This document shows, in pieces, positions 11,614 through 22,740 of a DNA stretch of 64,000 bases (positions are counted from its first letter, which is position 1; each line of letters opens with the position of its first letter). The stretch is from Brienomyrus brachyistius (Eukaryota > Chordata > Actinopteri > Osteoglossiformes > Mormyridae). The translations under genes were made by a program, and so were the position numbers. The stretch spans positions 25,660,474 through 25,724,473 of the forward strand of contig NC_064540.1 in NCBI RefSeq assembly GCF_023856365.1, read 5' to 3'. The notes beneath the pieces are model-generated. The model was not told where the DNA came from. It ran no database searches and worked only from the letters and a program-made list of their open reading frames with translations.

Positions 11614-13702
11614 ACAAGAGAGGATCACTAGAGTTCTGTTCAGTCGTTCAGCCTGATTACTCACAAACATCAAGGCAGAGCGTTAAAACCCAGAGGCAGA
11701 TCCGCACTAATGTTACAGCAAAAAACAACACAGGTTGCATCACTAAGCAATCAGAAGCCTACCAACTGAGACCACACCATGGGATCAACAGTTATACTAC
11801 TGATGAATATTAACTGTTTTAATGAATGTGTTTGCATGAAGAAAGTAATCCACTTAACACCATTTTATTTATATTAGCATCAAATTTCCAAAGTAATACT
11901 GACCCACAACTGTGAAATAAAGCATTTGTTGTATTACTGTATTATTGTATTACTGTGAAACATATGTAGTGTTAAACCTTTATCCATATTCTTTACTCAT
12001 TGTAGTAAGCTGTGAAATTATGTAGCATCTGTATGAATCTCTGTTATTGTGTGGCATGCATAAAATCATAGAACAGTACAGTGAGTATGGATGCACGTTG
12101 GGATTGGTTACCTCCGTCTTGTTATTGTCATTCCACTGCAGACGATAGCCAATCAGCTCAATGCTTGAGTGATGACAAGCTTTAATGAACTACAGAATGA
12201 AAACAGTCCACGGCTTTTTTTTTGTTTTGGGGAAATACATCCCTCCTACATGAATCATCTGTTATTCAACTCTGAAACACATATTATAAATAGTAGCAGA
12301 TGCGAAATCCTCTGCTTGGCGATGTCAACAATGCACAGGTTACCTGCTAAAACTTTAACTTGCAATCCCTAAGCGGATCTACTGTAAGTGCATCTCTACT
12401 GGGAAGAAAGAGGTTGCAGAGATTAATATTAATGACATGGAAGTCACTTAGTATTTCCCTGCTGGATCTAAGTGTATTGGAGCCAGAAGTGTGCTCATCA
12501 GGCCACGGATGAAGTGGCCAGTCTGAAATGTCTTTTATTCGTACTAGAAATCTGGGCTGTGGTGTGCTGAGGAACAGGAGAAATGACATCACTCTCTGGA
12601 ATCATATCAAGACTTTGAAGAGTTGTCAAACTAATCCTTGTTCTTACTGGGAGATAGATGGTGAGATTTCTGGTTGCTGAGGAGGCAAGTTTAACCCCTT
12701 GCTGACTGAACTCCCCGACACTGAGATGAAAGAGCACGAAGTGATGAGGACGAAAATACAATCTGGCTGCTTTTGTTCATCCTTGGGCCTAAATCTCCAG
12801 CCTTGCCGTGCTCAATAAAAATGCTACATCACCACAAGCACATAGCAGTGCTTTTCATTTTTAGGGGGGGGGGCAGTTGTCAAACACTCTCCCTCGCTCT
12901 CATCTACACACGTGACAATATTCATCCAATGCCCACTGCTCACCTGAGAGACTCTCCCCCCACCCAGCCTTTTTCTTGAAATCAATTAGTTTCTCCAAAT
13001 CTTCTTGGGACATAAGTTGACCCTGGCAGGAGTGAGCAAAGTCGACAAGGGACCAAATTTAAGAGAGTGGCAAGACTTAACACCAGATAGATGCCTCTGA
13101 ATGTTACATCCATCTGAACTAATGTAGCCTCCACGGCAGAAACAAGCAATCTGTGTTTCCTAACCCTGAACCAGAATCCACGTCCATTTATAACCAACCA
13201 GACACGCGATCATAAAGCAAAAGGTCATGGAAACACGTCAAGCTAAAGAGCCATCAATTCACAGCATGTCATCAGTCAAGTTGAATGCACCGTTAATATG
13301 ATCCTCAGATCTTCTGCAGCATCTGGACTGTAAGCATGAGGAAGCCGCAGTGCGACTCTCCTTCAGAAATACCAAAACCTTGGCGATCAGCTACGGTGCT
13401 TTTTGACGCTGGCCGGTTTCTTGATGCAATACATGACAGAAGCAGTTGTGCGTTTCTAGGCTCACGCAATTCATGAATTTTCAAAGAGGGACAGATGTTC
13501 TTGTAATCCACAGATGAAGAAACGTGTCACATTTTCATAGCGTTCCTGTAGAGCAGAGGAAACACTGCCATATAGCTCGATAGCCCCAGGGAATTGTGGG
13601 AAAAATAGGAATCAGAAGTAAAATCTTCCTACAATCCCAATTAGTGTTTTGTTTACGCACCTTCTTAAAAATAAAGGTTTATCTCTTTCAGCAAGTGTCA
13701 CA

Positions 13703-13719
13703 AACACACACACACACAC
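13703..13719. repeat. (CA)n microsatellite
   Basis: Short run of CA dinucleotides. Confidence 0.85.
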
Positions 13720-15229
13720 TTTTGTAATTATTTTTATGCCACTGCCTATAGGAGCACAGTGTATACAAAAATAAACATCTCATAGTCTCACAGGCATAAA
13801 TTAGGAGGTATGAAAGGAACTGGGCCGTGTCCCCCTGAATGTACGCATGCGTGGTTAAAGGGCGCTCACGTGCAGATATGCGCGTCACATTCTGTGCATA
13901 ATGAGCAAAATGCTAAATAGCTCAATTTGACCAAGGAAGAAGTAGGTCAGAGTGTTCCGCTTGTAAATGTTCAAAATGAAAAGGACAAATGCTACAAACA
14001 GCAAACAGCAGCAAACGAAACGAATGAATAAAGTCAATAACATTACAGAAGGATAACCATGGATGTCTGGTTCACTTAACAGCTGTCTTTTTTAACTAAA
14101 ACTTTGTTATATTATATATAACCGATGGCCAGATTCAAGTTGGGTACGTGTATTAAAAATTAATCAATGCAGAGATGCCTCAATATTGTTCTTGAAGTAT
14201 GTATTTTATCACTGCAAGCATGAAACTAACTAAATAAATTAATAAATCTATCATTTAAAATAGTCCATGGATTTTTGTGTAAAAAATGTTTCTTTAGATT
14301 TAATAAAAACACCATATTATCACAGCAAAATATCCCTTTACTTTTTCTAGCTGAATAGTAACAGTTATAAAAAATAATCTTAAATGATGGTTTTGAACGT
14401 ATGACATAAACGCGGCAGATCAGATCATTTTCCATAGTTTAATTACCTCAAACTTTATCCATAAACGGCAATCAAATGCATTACTATATTGTAAAAGCGC
14501 CATCTCGTGGAAGCAAGAAACACTACCATGATAAAATTAAAATGCAGGATTAAATATTTTAAGCCTGGGATATCAAATGCAAAGACGAGATTGATTTGCA
14601 TATGGATTTGTAAAACTTATCAATAACCCCATTGCAATGTTGAATTTCTCTTGAACTTTGAGCTAAACGTGAGTACCAAAAATAATATTGTATTTCTGCA
14701 TCGGGAAAGAAACACGTCGAATCAAGTCCAGTTAAAAGCGAAAGCACAGTCTATCTAGGTCTAATCTAATCTTACTGTTTCTCACTTATCACAATAGCAA
14801 AAATCACACGCGAGTGTGACGCGACAACTGCAAGGTATTAAACGAGTTCATTTATGTGGTAATAAGAAGTATTGTATTTTGAAAGGGCATCGCTTTTTAG
14901 CGACAGTGCTGTATGCTTATTGCCATTATTGCATATCCCCGAGGATCTCACACTTGTGAGACATCCATCAGCCCCCTGAGAAAAAACGCGGCTGCACTAA
15001 ACAGCTTCCGCGAAGTGCGCTGTTCCGAAGACAAAGGAAGCAGCTGCAGACAATGAGCATTATATTTAATCAAATATGTTGAATACGGAAGACACATACG
15101 GAAGACACATGGTCACTTTATTATTATTTATGTATTTATTGGCAGTTAACTGACACGATATTTATTCTGCTATTTTATGCTGCTGTATTATTTATTCTTT
15201 ACATAAACATTGCACTATGAATATAAAGC

Positions 15230-15400
15230 TTTGTGTCTAGCCCCCTTGCTGTTTTGCACTTCAAATATTGTGCAAACCCCTCCCCTTATCATTTTATGTT
15301 TGTATGTAGCATCGCTGTCCTGGGGGAACATTATTTCGTGACACTCTATACCTGTATATGGATGACATGGCGATGAAGGCCACTTGAGTTGACTTGAAAA
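15230..15400 (+). repeat. Retroelement 3' tail fragment
   Basis: The series ctgtcctgggggaac, then ctgtatatggatgacatgg, then gccacttgagttgacttga follows a tail seen at the 3' end of common fish non-LTR elements (tgacaataaaagccacttgacttgact type). No coding part is present, so only a degraded 3' end remains. Confidence 0.4.
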
Positions 15401-15492
15401 TATGATTCTGGAAAAAAAATGTGTTATGAAAACAACAATAAGCTAAGAATATGAAAATAATCCTCTTATTAACTAAATGTATTCCTCCGTAT

Positions 15493-15700
15493 TGTCATGC
15501 CACGCTCGTCCTACCCTCCCATGTGCCACGCCCCCTTATCTACCCGTATGGATTCCCCATGTTCACCAGCTGCTTCCTGTTGCTGTCAATAGTTCTATGT
15601 ATTTAGTCCGTGTTTCAGTTTGTTTGGTCATTAACGTTGTCCTACCTGTTTGGTGTTCGTCTGCCAATAAAACCGACCGACCGACCTACCTACCTTTATC
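15493..15700 (+). mobile_element. LTR fragment, same family as 44467 and 57140
   Basis: Starts with tgtcatgccacgctcgtcc, matching the start of the solo LTRs at 44467 (plus) and 57140 (minus). Further shared blocks are ccacgcccccttat, attccccatgttcaccagct and gtatttagtccgtg (TATA-like region), then a polyadenylation signal in ccaataaaaccga. The 3' end dissolves into ccgaccgacctacctacc and lacks the terminal tgaca, so it is truncated. The open frame at 15477-15725 is a by-product of this element. Confidence 0.65.
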
Positions 15701-15802
15701 CTTATCAGTTGTTCAATTTACATGAAGGGAAATTTATTAATAAAGCACATTTAGAACAGCAGACACTGACCAAAGTGCTGTAGGACAGTGATTCACAAAT
15801 AG

Positions 15803-15902
15803 ATTAATCCTTATTATGATCAAATACAAAGAAATTCATTTAGGCCTGTGGTCAACGTTAAAGGTCACCTTGCGATGAGCGTGATCTTTAGCTAAATCAA
15901 AA
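15803..15902 (+). repeat. 100 bp direct repeat, first copy
   Basis: Begins attaatccttattatgatc and ends gctaaatcaaaa. It matches 17249-17348 at all but two positions and in the same orientation. No transposon family was recognised. Confidence 0.9.
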
Positions 15903-17248
15903 GTAAAATGATAACTGAAATACATAAGAATATAAGAAGTATAAAAATCGCAACCAAGTTTAGAAATTATAAATGCTGATATATGTTATTGCATAGAATC
16001 GACGGCGCCAGTATGGCATAAGTACAGCGTAGCCACGAAACCCAGAAAAGTAAATACGTGTCGTGGCAACTCAGACCAAGCCAAAGTATAAATGCTTGCA
16101 ACTGCAGGGGGCACTTGTGTAGACCGAGGCGTACGCTCAGCACAGAAGTATTAATCAGCCTTTAGCTATGTGGGTAAATAACTAAATAAATGATTCATTG
16201 GGCTGTTAATTCATCTCCAACGGACTCAAACTCAACCCCTTGCCTCTAATCCAAGAAAGACTTATTTCTTATTTCTTCTTTACTGGTATATTAACATACT
16301 GTGACAATGTGTTCTTTTGCAGCCATTTTTATTGATTCTGGCAACCTTGTGTTGTGCTGGTGGATTATGTTTGCTGGGGTTTGGGGAGGTTCTGTCCCCA
16401 GTTGTTCGCTGCTCGGGCACACTGTGACCCATCTCCTTGGCAACGTGTTGTGCATACCAGCTACACCCGCAGAGCAGGCCGCAAACCGGAGGTCACGCTC
16501 GCGCACAGACGTTTGGCTGGCTGCGGCCTGCGTCAAGGAGACGGATTGATTCTGGGAATGTTACGAACTGGCCACGGATGTGGAGCTAAGGGATCAGAGT
16601 TGCAGTGCTGTGCAGGCCCTGCCAAGGATGACCGGCGTAATTATCCCCCACAGTAGCTTGCTGACATAAGCAAGACATATAGCCCAGCCTGGTCGTTCTT
16701 TACTCATCACCACATTATCAATTTTCTGCATGGCGAAGTAGGGAAAATTGACTGTACACAAAGCGCCGCCCCCCCCCTCGACCAGCGATGGGAGAACGTA
16801 GACATACAACACTGGTGCATGGTCATGTATTTTGTAAGCCATGGCGCAGAGGGTGGTAGATTTCTCATTTTCTCAGTCGCTCTCTTCTTGACATTTAAGA
16901 GACAGCTTCTCTCTACGATATGTTGAGAACTGAAATGTGTATGGACATGCATAATTCACTGTCTTTTTAAATAACAGCAGTTTAGCTGGGATAGTCAGTG
17001 TTTGCTGGTAATCCCTTTTCATACAACTGCACGAGTTCAGCGAATGTAATGAATACCAGTGAAACAGACTGAGCCACGACTTGGATTCTCATTATTGATC
17101 ATATTCTGCCATTTGCACATGGTGCATTTTTCCTCGTTGTAAGTTACTTTGAAATTAGATTCTGATGAATGTATCAGTAGCCCATTGGGTTTTTGGAGAA
17201 CTTCTAAACTCATCGTAACTTTTAAAAAACAGATGAAGATGACTTGGT
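15903..17248. other. Sequence between the 100 bp direct repeats
   Basis: About 1.35 kb. The part from about 16300 to 16830 is GC-richer than its surroundings and carries overlapping frames on both strands (16291-16549, 16354-16656, 16594-16842), none recognised. There is a C run near 16767-16778. No LTR-type TG/CA ends, primer-binding site or reverse transcriptase motif was seen. Confidence 0.4.
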
Positions 17249-17348
17249 ATTAATCCTTATTATGATCAAATACAAAGAAATTCATTTAGGCCTGTGGTCA
17301 ACGTTAAAGGTCACCTTGCGATGAGCATGATCTTTAGCTAACTCAAAA
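17249..17348 (+). repeat. 100 bp direct repeat, second copy
   Basis: Near-identical partner of 15803-15902, differing at two bases (gagcatg versus gagcgtg, and gctaact versus gctaaat). Sequence on either side is unrelated to that around the first copy. Confidence 0.9.
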
Positions 17349-17602
17349 TATTTAACAAATTTAACAAACAACATATGCATTTTATTTTGTCATATCTTTA
17401 CTGAACAAATGGTTTTAAAAAAAAATCATTCCCATTGATAGAAAAAAGTATGTGAACTTTTCATAAAGGATTATGATCTATTGAAGGGTGCGTAATTTGA
17501 TTCACAGTGTTCCAATCAATTTAGATGTGGGTTTCACCTGCCCTGCCATATGAAAACCACTAAATGTTCATTACCCAATCCTCCTTTCTTTTTAAGTACA
17601 AT

Positions 17603-17690
17603 ATGGCTCAATCCAAGGGGCTTTCAGAGAATCTCAGAAGAAAAGTTATTAAAGCTCATGGACAGGCAGGGGTTATAAATGGATTGTTAA
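17603..17690 (+). pseudogene. Tc1/mariner-like transposase N-terminal stub
   Basis: An ATG at 17603 opens a frame reading MAQSKGLSENLRRKVIKAHG before decaying. This resembles the start of Tc1-like transposases, where a short leader of the type KELSEDLRKK(V/I) precedes the first DNA-binding helix. The frame stops within about 35 codons and no DDE catalytic region follows, so it is a dead fragment. The A/T-rich sequence upstream (about 17349-17600) may be the 5' end of the same element, but I could not find its terminal repeat. Confidence 0.5.
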
Positions 17691-18741
17691 AAGTTTGTGT
17701 CTGAATGAAATTAACCTTTCCCAATCACTAACTGTATGTATCCTGAACTCAAAAATATATGAATGAATTATTAATCTCCACTATTTTGGTTTTGGGTAAT
17801 TTAGCTGTGTGCCTCTTGGTGTTTTCATTAAATAACAGGCTGACCAGTCAAACAGGAGCTGATGCAATATTTATCAGCCAAAAATGCCTAGAGATTTATA
17901 TAAATAATAAAAACAAGTCTGTAATATGTCATAGTAGCATGAAGACAAGTACAGGTGAAAGTGAACTGCAGTGCTTAAAAGTGGACTAGTAACAGTCTTT
18001 TTACACCAAATACATGATTTAACAATTCTGAATGGTAGTTATTTTTTAACTAAGTTCAGTGATAAGCACATTTATTCACATTACCAGCCCTATAAGTTTT
18101 GGGTTTCTCATGGACTTAGAAACATTTACATATGAACCAAAACTCCTGAACTGGTGTCTTGTGGCTTTCCCATGTGCTGAACTCGAACCATAATCAAATT
18201 ATAACCATCCATCCATCCATCCATTCAGTTTTTCCTCTTTAAATCTAATCCATTCAATTCCCATTTCGTCGCCGTCTCCCATTAAAATGGTTAGAGGTAT
18301 AGTTGTGCTTTGCATTGGCATCTAGTCATGCGACATTCTCCAGTGCCAACTTGCTATTATAATCCACTGCACTGTCAAGCTTTTCCCACACGTTAAAGAG
18401 GCAGGGTATCAAATCTCCAGTACGGTGGATATTTGTGGGCAACCTGGGATGCTACAAGTCAAGACGAATAAAGACTCATGATAGCACTTTGCTGGCCCTT
18501 CTGATCGAGAAGGTGTACAACAGCGGTGTTTGTTTCAAACACGGAAGATGGCATATTAGACGTTTGATGTTGCCTTCTTCAAAGCCAAATGGGAACATAT
18601 CTAATAGAAACTCTCCCTATTTCATTTGGTACCACAGTGACACCCCAACACATCAAGGGTCACATGAAAGATCCAAAAGGTCAGCAGACTGTCATCATAG
18701 AGCAAGATGCCATACGACACTAATTTTAATTCCTGAAAAGA
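17691..18741. other. Anonymous intergenic sequence
   Basis: No recognised gene. A short (ATCC)n tract lies at about 18207-18225. The frames at 17759-17989 and 18435-18920 are unremarkable, and the second runs into the V-SINE. Confidence 0.45.
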
Positions 18742-18752
18742 ATTCAGCACTA

Positions 18753-19105
18753 GGGCGGCATGGTGGTGCAGTGGTTAGCACTGTCGCCTCACATTGCTGG
18801 GACCCAGGTTTGAGTCTCCGCCTGGGTTACATGTGTGTAGAGTTTGCAAGTTCTCCCCATGTCGTCGTGGGGTTTCCTCTGTGTACTTTGGTTTCCCCCC
18901 ACAGTCCAAAAACATGCTGAGGCTAATTGGACTTGCTAAATTGCCCGTAGGTGTGCATGCATGAGTGAATGGTGTGTGAGTGTGCCCTGCGATGGGCTGG
19001 CCCCCCATCCTGGGTTGTTCCCTGCCTTGTGCCCATTGCTTCCAGGATAGGCTTCGGACCCCCCGCGACCCAGTAGGATAAGCAGTTTGGAAGATGGATG
19101 GATGG
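18753..19105 (+). mobile_element. V-SINE, full length, with target-site duplication
   Basis: The 353 bp element starts gggcggcatggtggtgcagt. It has a B-box ggtttgagtctcc (18807-18819), the V-SINE core, the tgccctgcgatgggctgg block and a (GGAT)n tail. The 11 bp sequence attcagcacta flanks it on both sides (18742-18752 and 19106-19116), the mark of L1-type target-primed insertion. The perfect duplication suggests a fairly recent insertion. Confidence 0.97.
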
Positions 19106-19116
19106 ATTCAGCACTA

Positions 19117-20085
19117 AAAATATTGCAATAAAAATGTAAGATTTAAATTTACTATAGCGATTTGATGCTGCGTATACATATATCTACAGTGTTTTTAACC
19201 AATATGGTATCGTACTTAAGACACAAAGGAGAGACAGTATAATCTGATTTCCTCTGGATCTGCAGATATTGTTTGTGAAATTCAAATGTCAGTATCCACT
19301 GCTGTGCTGGGCGCGGGGGAAGATCGCCACAGACCGTCAAACGCACGGAGGTCATAGGACTGAAAGAGTCAGTCCCAGGAATGTGATCCGATTAAGCTCA
19401 TGGAAGCGAAAAGGTTACGCCTCAGAGTTTTTAAGCACGAACACTCGTCGTCACTTGTCACAGTCAGCCTGTTTATGACTGAATATTCCACTGGAATAAA
19501 AACTCAGCCACTGCTGCCTTCTTTTTTATTCATCATATTAGTACAGCAGATTCTGTGAGTGCAAACATCATCTTACGCTATGACAACAGGACTATTTGTA
19601 TTAAATTCACTGCTTCGTTCCACTGGCTCACTTGGTTCCACAGCCTCATTAATTGAAAGCCATGGAGATTTGGAGGTTAGGGGCAGCGTTACATGGCAAT
19701 TAGTCCAAAAGTTATTAAAAAACTGCCCAATTAACATGCTAATCAATATCCATGAGTGGCAGTACAATTAAAAACAACATGCAAAGGTTGACTGCGTTGA
19801 ATAAACTTCAAATGGGAGCTGTAAAATGATTCATTAAATTCCCGTGAGAGCTGTTTACTCGCTGTAAGTGATTTAATTCCGGTTTACACCCTCTCTTTCT
19901 AAAACTTTTCTATTATGAACTAAATAATAATAGAGGTTCCAGGCCAGCTGTTATGGACATTAAGAAACTGAGTTCCCATTATGAAGATCTGGGTCACTTA
20001 GCATAGCAGTCCAGTGCTTGGGTATACTGTTTGTAACTGGAGTGAAATCCTGGAACATTTGACTGGGGTTTGCACATGAATATAT
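19117..20085. other. Anonymous intergenic sequence
   Basis: No gene, RNA or repeat recognised. Confidence 0.45.

Positions 20086-20165
<80 letters not shown>
20086..20165. repeat. (GATA)n microsatellite, 20 units
   Basis: Eighty bases of uninterrupted GATA. The YLSI-repeat open frames on the minus strand at 19960-20198 are translations of this array and are not genes. Confidence 0.98.
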
Positions 20166-20166
<1 letters not shown>

Positions 20167-20774
20167 AAGCAAAAGATATTACTGTCTGCCAGTTTCATGG
20201 AAGTACTTTGAAACTGTGAAAAAGTAGGATGTTTTGATAAAAAGGTGACATGCAGTGTTACCTGTTTAATTTTCCTGTTATAGAGGAGTATGTATTCCGT
20301 ATCATTACCATGAATGATCCTTTATTCAATTCTTCAATTGTAGTCATCAGCCTCCAGCTGTGGGCATTTTGTGATGAACAACATGCTGTGGCCCTCAATT
20401 TCTCACTGTAACAAGCAGATAAATGTCCCCGATAGGAGGAGAAGGTGTACTGTTGTCCAAACACTGCAATGGCTTTCTAAGGTCTTGTCATTGTTATGAT
20501 CTTGTCAGCTGAAATTTGAACACTGTCTGCACCTTTTCCTGAGTTTTACTAGAAGTCGTTTCATGGGAACCTGTCTCTTGTAGCCATGGGAGACGTGAGA
20601 TGCTTGGAAGTGTTACCCTGTTGTTAGATGAACTTTAATTTTGGAAAACATTCAAACAGGTCCAGGTATCTGTGTTAGTAGATACTTGATTATGCATAAT
20701 TTAGGACTGGACACCTTGGCTTAGTGATTGATCAGAATACTAGCACTCTTTAAATGGCAACTTTCCATTTAAGT
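20166..20774. other. Anonymous intergenic sequence
   Basis: Nothing recognised. Confidence 0.45.
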
Positions 20775-21075
20775 GGTTTCCATCCATTCATCTATCCATC
20801 CATTCATCCATCCATTTTCTGTTACCACTTGTCCTATTCAGGGTCACGGGAGGTCCAGAGCCTATCCCAAAGGCCATGGGCGCCAGCCAGAGAACAACCC
20901 AAGATGAGGCGCCATCCCATCACATGGCACACTCACACACCAGTATCTCACACATGCACACCTACCGGCAGTTTGGTAACTCCAATTAACCTTAGCATGT
21001 TTTAACTGGAAACCCCATAACGACATGAGGAGAACATGCTAACCCCATATCCGGTACCATGGTGGACACTCAAAC
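20775..21075 (-). mobile_element. Degenerate V-SINE, minus strand
   Basis: The catccatccattttctgtta tail start, the aacaacccaagatgaggcg and cccatcacatggcacactca blocks, and gagaacatgctaac show a reversed V-SINE. It is more diverged than the other copies and has lost part of the core (the cggagtacc block near 21008 is deleted). Its head end reaches close to the hAT MITE that starts at 21085. Confidence 0.8.
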
Positions 21076-21084
21076 CATTTAAGT

Positions 21085-21266
21085 CATCGGTAGGGAACCT
21101 GATCCATGGAGAGCCGGTGTGGGTGCGGGTTTTTGGGATGGCCTCTCAGTCAGCCAATAAGAAAGCAGCGATTCTCAACTCCAGTCCTTGGAATCCACTG
21201 TTATTGGCTGATTGAGAGGCCATCCCACCCACACCGGCTCTCCATGGATCAGGTTCCCTACCCCTG
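21085..21266. mobile_element. hAT-type MITE with 8 bp target-site duplication
   Basis: The arms tagggaacctgatccatgga at the left and its exact complement near the right end form inverted repeats extending over about 65 bp, with a 10 bp insertion in the left arm. The right end is ccctacccctg, giving a CAGGGGTAGGG-type terminus typical of hAT elements; the left end is slightly decayed (catcggtaggg). The 8 bp sequence atttaagt lies at 21077-21084 and 21267-21274, the duplication size expected for hAT. No transposase is present. Confidence 0.92.
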
Positions 21267-21440
21267 ATTTAAGTGGTTCCTAATGTCTTGTAGTAATATC
21301 TGCATGGCATGTACTCTGCTGGACTCTTCTTGTTGGGTTTTTCTCCTGCGGGCTTGAGGAAGCATTACCGAGAATTCACCTCCTGCAGCACATTATGTAA
21401 GATACCTTACTTTGATTGATTCTAGGTCCTTCGGGCAAGG

Positions 21441-21506
<66 letters not shown>

Positions 21507-21507
21507 G

Positions 21508-21552
<45 letters not shown>
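21441..21552. repeat. (GATA)n microsatellite, 28 units
   Basis: 112 bp of GATA with one substituted unit (GGTA, near 21506). The minus-strand YLSI frames at 21376-21680 come from this array. Confidence 0.98.
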
Positions 21553-22540
21553 CTTGCAGGAAAATGAAAATTTGGGTAGTGGAAGTTTCTCTGATCGAGT
21601 TGATGAAACAGTTCTGCGACATGCGAAATCCTCCAACACGATTCAACCGCTACCATAACAGATGTCTCAATTTTACTCAAACTGAAGTTGCCCTCCGGTT
21701 TTCTGGATGGTGCTGTGTATTACTTTGGCTAGGATCCCATTGTCTATGCGATACTAATCTGTCTGAGCTCTGATGGTGTCCAGATTAATCATGTTGCCCC
21801 CCCCCCCGGCTCACATGCACCCACACACACACACACACACACACTGAATCCCCAATGATGAGATGTAATATACTTCACTCATTGCTGCTTTTTTCGTCAG
21901 GGCTGTTCTGGCTTTCCATAGAGAATGAAAAGTAATCATCTGCACAATGCCCAAATGTGCGCAAATCTATTGTGCTGTGTTTAAAATTCAAAAAAGCCAG
22001 GAAGCCAGCGAAGGAGTCCTGACCCGTATTAACTCAGATTCTTCCTGAGTGAAGTGGCTTTATAATTTATACTTAACCGAAATGTCTTTCCTAATTTTCA
22101 CAAATAGGCTGTTGAGGACTGGGTGGGGAGGCGAGAGGTTGGAAGTTTGGGCATTGTGGAGAATGTGGAACATTGTTCTGCTGCAGCAGATGGCCGAAAC
22201 GGACAGAGCAATGATTTAAAAAAAAACCAAGGGTGGAACATAGTTATTTTATCCAGACAAATGTATTTTATAGGGAACCACTTTCCTTACAAAATTAAAG
22301 CACCTCCCAGTCTGAATAGCCGTCAGATTTATGTATTTGTATTATAAAAAATATACAGAGTATAAAACCCTCTTATCATAAGAAATTGAACAGCAGGTAT
22401 GCAGAGAATAAATGGGTCATTAGTGATATTTGAATATGGTTGTATTTGTTTCGGGGGGGCATTTTCCTGAGAACCACCATGTAATAGAGAAGCCAAAAAA
22501 TGTATTGTTTTTCTAATCCTGCTTGTCCTACGATCTGTAA
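21553..22540. other. Anonymous sequence with C run and CA tract
   Basis: Contains a C run at about 21797-21807 and (CA)n at 21821-21844. Otherwise nothing recognised. Confidence 0.5.
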
Positions 22541-22740
22541 ACTACAGAAGAGGATTAGGGCCACCGTGAAAATATTGTTTGAATTCTGAGTTTTCTCTCT
22601 GAGAAAAAAAGTCAGAATTCTGAGAAAAAAGCCAGAATTCTGAGATTAAAGTCAGAATTCTGAGAAAAAAGCCAGAATTCTGAGATTAAAGTCAGAATTC
22701 AAATAATATTTTCATGGTGGCCCTAATCCTCTTCTGTAGT
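22541..22740. mobile_element. Foldback MITE with internal tandem repeats
   Basis: The ends actacagaagaggattaggg and its complement form 36 bp terminal inverted repeats that differ at one base. The interior consists of repeating units built on the palindrome gaattc (tcagaattctgaga followed by aaaaag or ttaaag). The element is 200 bp and non-coding. The flanking bases do not give a clear target-site duplication, so I leave the superfamily open. Confidence 0.88.

Larger units (their letters stand above)
11126..15229. other. Anonymous intergenic sequence
   Basis: About 4 kb with no gene. Small features inside are a C run at 11503-11516, a 23 bp perfect palindrome at 11591-11613, a (CA)n tract at 13703-13719 and a G run near 12866-12874. 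The stretch 11383-11530 resembles an old DNA transposon of fish but its ends cannot be defined. Open frames at 12347-12761 overlap on the minus strand and look random. Confidence 0.45.

Noticed and set aside
15803..17348. LTR retrotransposon with 100 bp LTRs
   Set aside because: The repeats lack TG..CA ends, and no primer-binding site, polypurine tract or reverse transcriptase is visible between them.
18435..18920. 161-codon plus-strand open frame
   Set aside because: The second half is V-SINE sequence and the first half has no recognisable domain.
19960..21680. Proteins with repeated YLSI
   Set aside because: They are translations of GATA microsatellites.
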